In this document: in pieces, positions 21,035 to 26,527 of the stretch
Position numbering within the stretch: position 1 is the first letter of the stretch
How the letters are laid out: the number at the start of each line of letters is the position of its first letter
IMG/VR virus record: IMGVR_UViG_3300046454_000984
Span: 1-26,527 of that record
Source of the DNA: a virus
Length of the DNA stretch: 26,527 nucleotides
Direction: 5' to 3' (one strand)
The notes under the pieces: generated by a model
Told to the model about the DNA's origin: nothing
Database searches by the model: none
The model's input: only the letters and a program-made list of their open reading frames with translations
Translations under genes and position numbers: made by a program

Positions 21035-21085
21035 ATGCCCACGCTCGTCGCTGTTTTGTCCCCGGGGAACGGAATGGAGATTTGA
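21035..21085 (+). CDS. Possible 16-aa leader peptide before the lysozyme gene
   Basis: ATG 21035 follows the best SD of the region (GAAGGAGG, 7 bases away) and reads MPTLVAVLSPGNGMEI, stopping at TGA 21083-21085. The TTG start of the lysozyme gene (21082) overlaps this stop as TTGA. The SD thus serves the leader, and the exported protein may be made by re-initiation. Confidence 0.45.
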   Translation: MPTLVAVLSPGNGMEI

Positions 21086-21474
21086 GACTGATCGCCGCGA
21101 TCGCCGCGGCGGCCACGCTCCTGATCTTCGCAGCCCCGGGGCAGGCACAACCTCAGTCGCTTGCGCAACGCATGCAGGCGATCATCTACACCGAGTTCGG
21201 TCACGGCTGGGTGGGCCAGGAGTTCGTACGCTGCGCCTACCGCGAGACCGGCCACACCTGGAACCCGCGCTCCGCCAACTACCACGACTCTCACGGCGGC
21301 AGCTTCGGACTCCTGCAGTTGAACGGCGCGCACGCGCCCGGAGGCTGGGCGTCACCCTCGTTCATCCTCGCGATGTTCAATCCGTGGCAGAACGTGCGGC
21401 TCGCCCATCGTCTCTACAACGGCGCCCTCCACGACTACGGCAACGGATTCCAGCCGTGGGGCGGCGGATGCTGA
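21082..21474 (+). CDS. Exported lysozyme / lytic-transglycosylase-like protein (130 aa)
   Basis: The TTG at 21082 gives a clean signal peptide (MRLIAAIAAAATLLIFAAPG, then QA-QPQ cleavage); the longer reading from GTG 21028 would put 18 odd residues before it. The mature part has the lysozyme-like pattern 'FVRCAYRETGHTWNPRSANY' with E55 as the likely catalytic Glu, followed by GGSFGLLQLNGAH and 'NPWQNVRLAHRLYNGALHDYG...PW'. This matches small 'resuscitation/SLT-like' muramidases. It would cleave wall peptidoglycan from outside the membrane without a holin. It lies among replication genes, far from the tail and holin genes. Ends in GGGC. Confidence 0.7.
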   Translation: MRLIAAIAAAATLLIFAAPGQAQPQSLAQRMQAIIYTEFGHGWVGQEFVRCAYRETGHTWNPRSANYHDSHGGSFGLLQLNGAHAPGGWASPSFILAMFNPWQNVRLAHRLYNGALHDYGNGFQPWGGGC

Positions 21475-21506
21475 AGGAAGCAGCGCTCTAAGCGAGAACC
21501 AGTAAC

Positions 21507-21557
21507 GGCCGGGGGGTTGCGTCTACAGCCACCAGCAAGTAGGTTCGCCTCCCGGCC
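21507..21557 (+). other. Second tRNA-like minihelix
   Basis: GGCCGGG (21507-21513) pairs with CCCGGCC (21551-21557), a perfect 7-bp acceptor-like stem. Within it, AGG-TTCG-CCT (21541-21550) forms a small hairpin in T-arm position, and TTGC/GCAA (21517-21520/21535-21538) can pair. Total 51 bases, the same size as the 16938-16989 hairpin, and again too short for a whole tRNA. It ends 7 bases before the ATG of the next gene, which has no SD. No CCA is encoded. Confidence 0.35.
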
Positions 21558-21564
21558 ATCTTCT

Positions 21565-21759
21565 ATGCCCACCGACGAGAGTCCCCAACCATCCCTCTTC
21601 TCCGCCGACGGAGAGCCGACCCTAGCTCCCGTGCGCGTCTGCTGGTCATGCAACGGCAACGGGGTGTCGACCGTCCGCGACGGCCCGTGCACGGTCTGCC
21701 ACGACGGCTGCGGATGGCTCCCCGACTACGACCCCGACACCGAGGAGATGCCGTACTGA
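21565..21759 (+). CDS. Zinc-ribbon miniprotein (64 aa)
   Basis: ATG 21565 follows the tRNA-like hairpin; a TTG at 21517 would give a longer N-terminus made of the hairpin itself. The core is VCWSCNGNGVSTVRDG, then PCTVCHDGCGWLPDYDP: two CxxC knuckles with CxGxG features like half of a DnaJ zinc finger. The C-terminus is acidic. No SD is visible, so start and expression are uncertain. Confidence 0.6.
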   Translation: MPTDESPQPSLFSADGEPTLAPVRVCWSCNGNGVSTVRDGPCTVCHDGCGWLPDYDPDTEEMPY

Positions 21760-21962
21760 TGAACCGCGTCGAAGCAACAATCGTCCTTGAGCTATCCGAC
21801 AGTGTTCACGTCGGCGACACCTTCCAAGTCACAGGCCAGTGTCGAGTCGTGATGATCAGGGACGACCTCATTGATGTCACACCGATCAACGGACCGCGCG
21901 ACTACGTCGCGGGCGAGCGCTCCTACGAGCTGCTGATCACTGACGCGCGGATGAGGTTCTGA
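21759..21962 (+). CDS. Small beta-rich protein of unknown function (67 aa)
   Basis: The ATG shares one base with the upstream TGA. The sequence (MNRVEATIVLELSDSVHVGD, 'TFQVTGQCRVVMIRDDLIDV', 'SYELLITDARMRF') alternates strands in a compact beta pattern. The stop shares a base with the resolvase ATG. Function unknown. Confidence 0.6.
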   Translation: MNRVEATIVLELSDSVHVGDTFQVTGQCRVVMIRDDLIDVTPINGPRDYVAGERSYELLITDARMRF

Positions 21963-22495
21963 TGGAAGTCTGGGGCATCGACTTCTCCACGAAAGCCATC
22001 GACGTACTCGAGGTCGCACTCGACGACGAGACGAACATCTGGTGGCACCACGTCCTTGAAGGCAAGACGCTCGAGGAGCGCATCCGATACCTCGACGCCA
22101 CCGACGACGCGGGCTACCCGCTCACCTCTCTGCCGCGGCGCAACTCGAACCTCTGGGACAACGTCCTCGCCGTCGGCATCGAACGCCCCATCGGACGGTT
22201 CTCCACCGACCAACTCAGCATGGTGCTCGGCGCCCTCATCACCCGCGTCCCCCAGTCGACGCTGATGAAGCTCTGGACGCCGCCCGCATGGAAGAAGCAG
22301 TGCGGGATGCCCGGCAACTGCGACAAGGCTCACGTCGCCCGCTGGGTCTCCGAACAGATACCCGGACATCCCCTACTCGAGAGTCAGGACGCCTGCGACG
22401 CGTACGCCATCGCGTACGCCACCCGGAGCGTCACCGAACTCGCCCCCACCGACGATAGTCCAACCCCATTCACAGAGGAGGCATCGACCCCATGA
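21962..22495 (+). CDS. RuvC-like Holliday junction resolvase (177 aa)
   Basis: ATG 21962. The RNase H-fold pattern is clear: GIDFSTKAIDVLEVAL with D7, the second acidic site in LAVGIERPIG (E74), and the C-terminal SQDACDAYAIAYA with D143 and D147. Length agrees with RuvC (about 170 aa). It should resolve four-way DNA junctions in phage recombination or before packaging. It lies between SbcCD and the helicase, a sensible setting. The overlap with the next ATG suggests co-translation. Confidence 0.8.
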   Translation: MEVWGIDFSTKAIDVLEVALDDETNIWWHHVLEGKTLEERIRYLDATDDAGYPLTSLPRRNSNLWDNVLAVGIERPIGRFSTDQLSMVLGALITRVPQSTLMKLWTPPAWKKQCGMPGNCDKAHVARWVSEQIPGHPLLESQDACDAYAIAYATRSVTELAPTDDSPTPFTEEASTP

Positions 22496-22944
22496 GCGAA
22501 ACGTCACTCGTTCTCCCCGACACTCCGACCGCCGTAAGCGAGACGCCCGCCGACGTCCAGATCCCCGAGGGGGCAGCGCCGATCGCCAACATCGAACCTC
22601 ATGTCGAGCCGATCCTCGCTCCCGTCGAAGGGCCCGATGGGCAAGTCCACTTCGATGCCAGCACCTACGCGCTCGACGTCCCCAACGTCGACGGCGTCCA
22701 CGCGGAGAAGATCATCATCGCATTCGCAGGCAGCGTCGAACTCGACATCCACGACGAGAAGGACCTCGCCATATTCAACGCCCTCACTCTCGGCAAGGAA
22801 GTCGACCTACGCGTCGCAGGCATCGTCGCCGACCGCCCCAGCCCGCTCAAGACCGACAAGGAGACGGGGGCGCAGACGATGATCCGCAAAACCAAGATCG
22901 CAGTTCACACCGTTTACGTCCTGTCTCCTGAAGAGCTCGGCTAA
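22492..22944 (+). CDS. Conserved-looking phage protein of unknown function (150 aa)
   Basis: ATGA overlap with the resolvase, with GAGGAGG upstream. The first 50 residues are Pro/Ala/Glu-rich and probably disordered. The folded part (VHAEKIIIAFAGSVELDIHD, 'EKDLAIFNALTLGKEVDLRV', 'TMIRKTKIAVHTVYVLSP') is a beta barrel-like chain. Small DNA-binding or helicase-partner proteins look like this, but no family is recognised. Confidence 0.65.
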   Translation: MSETSLVLPDTPTAVSETPADVQIPEGAAPIANIEPHVEPILAPVEGPDGQVHFDASTYALDVPNVDGVHAEKIIIAFAGSVELDIHDEKDLAIFNALTLGKEVDLRVAGIVADRPSPLKTDKETGAQTMIRKTKIAVHTVYVLSPEELG

Positions 22945-22970
22945 CTCTCCTCGGAGCCAGGCGCCTGACC

Positions 22971-24596
22971 GTGACCGCCAGTCGGTCGGACGGTCCCACC
23001 CCGGGACCGGCCGAGTACGTCGCCCCACAAAACCTCGATGCCGAGGAGTCCGTGCTGGGGGCGTTAATGCTGTCACGGCAGGCGATCGTGTCGGCGGCCG
23101 AGGAGGTGTCGCCCGAGGACTTCTACAAACGCTCGCACGGACGCATCTTCCGCGCCGCCCTCACACTCCACGCGCGCGGAGAGCCCGTAGACGCGATCAC
23201 GCTCACCGCCGAACTCGAGCATCGCGGAGAACTCGAAGAGGTCGGCGGGAAGATGCGGATCGGCGAGCTGGCGGAACTCGTCCCTGCAGCGGGGAACATC
23301 GGTCACTACGCCCGTCTCGTCCGTGAAGCCGCCCACCGCCGGGCGCTCCTCGTCGACCTGCAGCGCATCCAGATGCAAGTGCTGTCCGGCGAGTGGCAGG
23401 CCGAAGAGGCGGCCGACACGCTCCGCGCGGTTGCGGACGCGCGCGGCACGAGCGCCGACATCGAACCGTCCATCCGCATCCTGTCGCTCCGCGAGTTCGT
23501 GGAGCAGCCACTCGCCGACACGGGCGCGATCATCGGGGAAGGCAAAGACCGCGTGCTCGTGCCGAAGAGCCTGAATATCCTCGGCGGACCCGGTGGCGTC
23601 GGCAAGACCACGCTCGCCATGCATCTTGCCGCCCATCTGTGCGCAGGCATCGACTGGCTCGGTCTCAAGGTGCAGCAGCAGATACGGATCCTGCTGCTCG
23701 AGAACGAGGGCCCACACGACCTGTTCGCCGAGAAGCTGAAGGAGTTCCGGTCGCGCTGGGACGGCCCGTCGATCGACGACCACCTGATCATCCACGACGC
23801 CCCCTGGGGGCACTTCTCGTGGGACGACAAACGCAAGGCGGCAGAACTGCGCGCCGTCGCCCGCGACTTCCAGGTCGACATCATCCTCGCCAACCCCCTG
23901 AACCGGCTCGGCATGAAAGGCGCCGGTACACCGGAGGAGACGAACGCGTTCCTCGACATGCTCGTCCGCGGTGGTCTAGGCGACGACTTCGGCATCTTCC
24001 TGATCCACCACACCCGCAAACAGCAGGGGCGCCAGAACAGCAGGCAGGTTCCGCAGACCGCCTCCACGCTCGACGAGCTCTCCGGCGCCTGGGGGCCGCA
24101 CCCCGACCTCGTGATGCTGCTCGAGGCCGACGGGAAGCGCCGCGTGTCGCTGTCGCTGCCGAAGGTTCGCTGGGGCGAGCAGGGCAACCACGGCCCGTTC
24201 GTCCTGTACTTCGAGGAGGACGCCACCAAGCCGGTCGGCTACCGGCTGATGGACACGTCGTCGACACGGAAGGACGACGGCGAGATCATCGAGCGGATCA
24301 ACGAGACGCTGGAAAAGGCAGCCACGCCGCTGAACATGAGCGAGATACGCGCACGGACGACCGGCAACGGCTCCAGGATCGCGTCGCTTATCAACGACGG
24401 TGTCAGGCAGGGGCGCTACCACTCCTCCGGCGGCGGCCGCCCGAAGTTCTGGCTGTCCGACGGGGAGGAGCCGCGGCTCGCGGATGCGAGCGTGCTGGAG
24501 GAGATCACCGCCCAGCTCGCGGATGAACGCGGCGAATCATCGGTGCCGCTCGCCGACGTATTGGCGCGCGCCGAAGAGGAAGGCTACTCGACATGA
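22971..24596 (+). CDS. Replicative helicase: DnaB-N domain fused to RepA/AAA_25-like ATPase plus winged-helix-like C-terminus (541 aa)
   Basis: GTG 22971. Residues 15-130 are DnaB N-terminal-like ('PQNLDAEESVLGALMLSRQA', 'FYKRSHGRIFRAALTLHARG', 'DAITLTAELEHRG'). Residues about 200-420 are a RecA-fold ATPase with Walker A GGPGGVGKTT (205-214), ILLLENEGP, the Walker B-like VDIILANPLNRLG and FLIHHTRKQQG; this resembles RepA (RSF1010)-type ATPases more than canonical DnaB. Residues about 430-500 (GEIIERINETLEKAATPLNM, 'SRIASLINDGVRQGRYHSSG', 'GRPKFWL') read as a winged-helix domain. It is likely the phage replicative helicase, with an attached DNA-binding module. An alternative is a primase-helicase partner, but no primase domain is seen. 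Confidence 0.8.
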   Translation: MTASRSDGPTPGPAEYVAPQNLDAEESVLGALMLSRQAIVSAAEEVSPEDFYKRSHGRIFRAALTLHARGEPVDAITLTAELEHRGELEEVGGKMRIGELAELVPAAGNIGHYARLVREAAHRRALLVDLQRIQMQVLSGEWQAEEAADTLRAVADARGTSADIEPSIRILSLREFVEQPLADTGAIIGEGKDRVLVPKSLNILGGPGGVGKTTLAMHLAAHLCAGIDWLGLKVQQQIRILLLENEGPHDLFAEKLKEFRSRWDGPSIDDHLIIHDAPWGHFSWDDKRKAAELRAVARDFQVDIILANPLNRLGMKGAGTPEETNAFLDMLVRGGLGDDFGIFLIHHTRKQQGRQNSRQVPQTASTLDELSGAWGPHPDLVMLLEADGKRRVSLSLPKVRWGEQGNHGPFVLYFEEDATKPVGYRLMDTSSTRKDDGEIIERINETLEKAATPLNMSEIRARTTGNGSRIASLINDGVRQGRYHSSGGGRPKFWLSDGEEPRLADASVLEEITAQLADERGESSVPLADVLARAEEEGYST

Positions 24597-24784
24597 GCCC
24601 ACGACACCCCGGTAACCATCAGGGGAGAACGTGTCGCCGCGGACACTGGGTGCCGCCCGGCGTGACGCACTGCGTTGCGTGCCGTTGGTGGACCGAACGC
24701 GAGTCGTGTGACTGCGGCGGGCTGAAGTGGAAGACATCCCAGCGATGCCAGGATTGCGACACGGACCGGAAACGGGCGGCGTGA
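24593..24784 (+). CDS. Cys-rich zinc-binding miniprotein (63 aa)
   Basis: ATGA overlap with the helicase. The chain has TCRRGHWVPPGVTHCVACRWW and SCDCGGLKWKTSQRCQDCD, i.e. several Cys pairs and His residues, enough for two zinc sites, plus Arg/Lys. Such phage ribbon proteins often bind DNA or polymerases. No specific family is recognised. Confidence 0.6.
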   Translation: MSPRHPGNHQGRTCRRGHWVPPGVTHCVACRWWTERESCDCGGLKWKTSQRCQDCDTDRKRAA

Positions 24785-25353
24785 TGGCCGTCCTGGCTGA
24801 GACACCCGCCACCTGGATCGGCGTTGTCCAGGTGAAAATCACACCGGGCGAGCTCGCCGGATGCGAACCGCTCGCGCGCGCCGCCGAAATCGGAGGGCAG
24901 TCGAACATCCGCAACGGAGACGACCGGCGCCGAACGCTCGTCGAAGACCAGCTTGTCGGGCAAGTCACGGCCCTCGCCGGATGCAAGATGCTGCTCGGAA
25001 CCGCGCTCGGACATTACGCCTACAAGCTGTCGCGGTGGGCGGCCGATCGCAACCCGACGATGGGAGACGGCGGGGAGGACATACCGCTCTCGAACGTCGA
25101 CTTCAAGGGGTCGCTGAGGCGCACGGCGAAAACACCGCAGGAGCATCATCTGCTCGTTCGTCCGCGCGAGCGTCACCCCGGATGGATCTACTACGCCGCC
25201 CTCGTCGAGCCCGACTTCCTGACCGTCTCTTTCTTCGGATGGCTGGCAGACTACGAGCTACCCCCGGCCGAGGCTGACGGCCCGTTTGAGGGCGCCCACG
25301 CCGTCGTCGGATGGGCGCTGCACCCGTGCCCAGACATCCGGTGGCGCGTATGA
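24784..25353 (+). CDS. Possible PD-(D/E)XK-fold nuclease (189 aa)
   Basis: ATG 24784 shares one base with the upstream stop; the frame is open upstream without a reason to extend. A helix with LVEDQLVGQVTALAG (E54) precedes a segment GGEDIPLSNVDFKGSL (D99, D106, K108) and then HHLLVRPRERHPGWIYYAALV. This order (helix with Glu, 'D...vDfKgS', then strand, 'YYaLV') is the pattern of PD-(D/E)XK restriction-like nucleases. Function would be DNA-end or structure-specific cutting. The spacing between D99 and D106-K108 is short, so the identification is moderate. Confidence 0.6.
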   Translation: MAVLAETPATWIGVVQVKITPGELAGCEPLARAAEIGGQSNIRNGDDRRRTLVEDQLVGQVTALAGCKMLLGTALGHYAYKLSRWAADRNPTMGDGGEDIPLSNVDFKGSLRRTAKTPQEHHLLVRPRERHPGWIYYAALVEPDFLTVSFFGWLADYELPPAEADGPFEGAHAVVGWALHPCPDIRWRV

Positions 25354-25694
25354 ACATCCCGCGCCGCGACCCGCTCACGCTCGAGCAAGCCTTGATTCAC
25401 TGCCCCGGCTGCAGCGAACTCCTCGCCGTCATCGAATCGCTCGGCCCCACCTACACCGCCGTCTACCTCTGGCGGCCAGTCGGCGACAGTCCGGGGCCCC
25501 GCTGCCACGAGAAAGGACTGACCGCCTGGCAGGCCGAGGCGGCGTTTCTGAGCAACGGCTGCGACGACCACCGCTCCGAGATCATCGACACGTACGGCTG
25601 GGGCCCGAGGGAATGGCAACCAATTCCACAAAACGACCACCCGGACGAGCCGTACCTAGACCCGGTCGACGAACAGCTCGAACTCACACTGTGA
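25350..25694 (+). CDS. Protein with single CPGC motif (114 aa)
   Basis: ATGA overlap. The N-terminus carries LTLEQALIHCPGCSELLAVI, then YTAVYLWRPVGDSPGPRCHE and later NGCDDHRSE: several Cys/His that could bind zinc. The C-terminus is acidic and Pro-rich. No family recognised. It continues the operon of overlapping small genes; stop overlaps the next GTG. Confidence 0.6.
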   Translation: MNIPRRDPLTLEQALIHCPGCSELLAVIESLGPTYTAVYLWRPVGDSPGPRCHEKGLTAWQAEAAFLSNGCDDHRSEIIDTYGWGPREWQPIPQNDHPDEPYLDPVDEQLELTL

Positions 25695-25909
25695 CGTACA
25701 AACGGATCAGGAAAGCGGGCGGCAAAATCATCTCCCAGGACGAGGCCAACTTCGAGGCGTGGGCTATCGAACAGCCAAACCTCACCTCGTGCGTATTCTG
25801 CCCCTGGACGTTCAAGGGCACAGTGGCGGAGGGCACCATCGCTTTCGCCGAGCACCGGGCCGCCGAACATTCCGACATTCCTTTCGCCAAGAAAAGGAGG
25901 AGGCGTTGA
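25691..25909 (+). CDS. C2H2 zinc-finger-like miniprotein (72 aa)
   Basis: GTG 25691 overlaps the upstream stop. CVFCPW is followed by a 16-residue spacer and HRAAEH, matching a C2H2 finger (C-x2-C ... H-x4-H). The tail is very basic (FAKKRRRR). It is likely to bind DNA or RNA. The stop overlaps the next TTG. Confidence 0.6.
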   Translation: MTYKRIRKAGGKIISQDEANFEAWAIEQPNLTSCVFCPWTFKGTVAEGTIAFAEHRAAEHSDIPFAKKRRRR

Positions 25910-26331
25910 CGAAGTGCGTCCTGATCGCCGGAAGCCGCAATCCGAAGAACATCTTCCAGGCGAAACTGCTCGTCGACGAGATGGTGCAGCGGCTCGAGCC
26001 CGGCATGGTGGTACTGAACGGCGGCGCCAAGGGCATCGACACGTACGTCCTCGACGCCATGAACCACTTCCACCCCGGCGGCATCATCGACCTCGGCACC
26101 GGCTGGGGCTTCGAAAAACGCACACCGTGGCCCGATGAGGTGATCGCGCTCGTCTTCCGCGCCAACTGGAAACGCGACGGCAAAGCCGCAGGGATCATCC
26201 GCAACCTCCACATGCTCGACCTCAAACCCGACATGGTCGTCGTCGTCTGGAACGGCGAAAGCCCCGGATCCCGCCACGTCGCCGAAGAAGCGAAACGACG
26301 CGGCATACACACGGAGGTGATGATCGCGTGA
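25906..26331 (+). CDS. SLOG-fold (DprA/YspA-like) nucleotide-binding protein (141 aa)
   Basis: TTG 25906 (SD AGGAGGAGG just upstream). 'CVLIAGSRNPKNIFQAKLLVDEM', 'MVVLNGGAKGIDTYVLDA' and later 'PDMVVVVWNGESPGSRHVAE' match SLOG-superfamily proteins with the GSR and GGAxGxD motifs (YspA/DUF2493-type). These bind nucleotides or ADP-ribose derivatives; in phages they are frequent with unclear function and may act as sensors in host-defence interplay. The gap-free fit and its place in the row are clear; the exact ligand cannot be read. Confidence 0.75.
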   Translation: MTKCVLIAGSRNPKNIFQAKLLVDEMVQRLEPGMVVLNGGAKGIDTYVLDAMNHFHPGGIIDLGTGWGFEKRTPWPDEVIALVFRANWKRDGKAAGIIRNLHMLDLKPDMVVVVWNGESPGSRHVAEEAKRRGIHTEVMIA

Positions 26332-26527
26332 CGCTCGAAACCATACGACAGCGCCTCGACAAACGGCCGATCCAGGAGGCCGACCTCGTCGGCCTCGTCC
26401 CGAACGCCGACGTGGAACGGCTACTAGCCGTCGTCCGCCTCGCCAGTTCCCTTCTGCACTACGACTCGCAGGGAATGGGCCACTACTTCGGAATACGTGG
26501 ACAGGAAGCTATCCACCCGTGCCACCT
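26328..26527 (+). CDS. Unknown protein, 3' end outside the window (partial)
   Basis: GTG 26328 overlaps the upstream stop. The visible 66 residues begin MTLETIRQRLDKRPIQEADL, then 'VERLLAVVRLASSLLHYDSQ' and end in GIRGQEAIHPCH. Helical at first; no motif recognised. The gene continues past the window edge. Confidence 0.6.
   Translation, partial: MTLETIRQRLDKRPIQEADLVGLVPNADVERLLAVVRLASSLLHYDSQGMGHYFGIRGQEAIHPCH

Noticed and set aside
20988-21491. 167-codon ORF beginning in GTGA overlap before the lysozyme gene
   Set aside because: It runs out of frame through the lysozyme-like gene and is Arg/Pro/Leu-rich. The other frame has a signal peptide and catalytic motif.
23306-24229. Reverse ORF of 307 codons (Ser/Arg-rich) opposite the helicase
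   Set aside because: Composition is that of an antisense reading of a GC-rich helicase gene; motifs are all on the + strand.
23393-24526. Forward out-of-frame ORF of 377 codons inside the helicase
   Set aside because: Arg/His/Pro-rich shadow; the main frame carries the Walker A and DnaB-N motifs.

Overview
The window is about 26.5 kb of a tailed, siphovirus-type double-stranded DNA phage (or a prophage of one) with high GC. Almost every gene is on the + strand and genes are packed by ATGA/GTGA/TTGA stop-start overlaps. GTG and TTG starts are frequent and purine-rich (AAGGAGG-type) ribosome binding sites precede genes that follow gaps. High GC, a candidate leaderless promoter, a long tape measure protein carrying an M23-like domain and the gene order fit a phage of a high-GC Gram-positive host (probably Actinomycetota). 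This host call is inference; no host marker is present.

Region 1 (1-10601), virion module in classical order: tail of an unidentified gene, small virion protein, head-tail adaptor, head closure, gp10-like neck protein, tail terminator, major tail protein, a small unknown, the two overlapping tail-assembly-chaperone frames joined by a -1 slippery site (G GGA AAC), a 1455-residue tape measure protein, and two large minor tail proteins. Region 2 (10602-12376), membrane/lysis cassette: a structured gap, then small membrane proteins including a 29-residue one and a two-helix holin candidate, closed by a UUCG-loop terminator. Region 3 (12402-13387), small regulatory island: a reverse-strand YccF-like membrane microprotein gene hidden between the terminator and a divergent promoter, a small HTH protein, a GIY-YIG/ribbon-helix-helix protein, and a gap that folds into an apparent three-way junction.

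Region 4 (13388-26527), DNA metabolism and accessory genes: a Gp3/RDF-like protein with an ExoX-like C-terminus; tandem coiled-coil genes whose junctions are near-identical repeats; SbcD/Mre11-like and SbcC/Rad50-like genes; a small exported lysozyme-like protein; a RuvC-like resolvase; a DnaB-N/RepA-type helicase with a C-terminal winged-helix-like region; a possible PD-(D/E)XK nuclease; a SLOG-fold protein; and many miniproteins with paired cysteines. SbcCD, resolvase, Gp3-like protein and helicase together look like a phage replication and recombination system.

The least ordinary signals are non-coding: a duplicated two-hairpin element lying before sbcD and again directly against the sbcC start codon, the three-way-junction leader at 13274-13366, two tRNA-like minihelices lacking an anticodon arm, and a symmetric divergent promoter. 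All were read by eye and no folding or database search was run.
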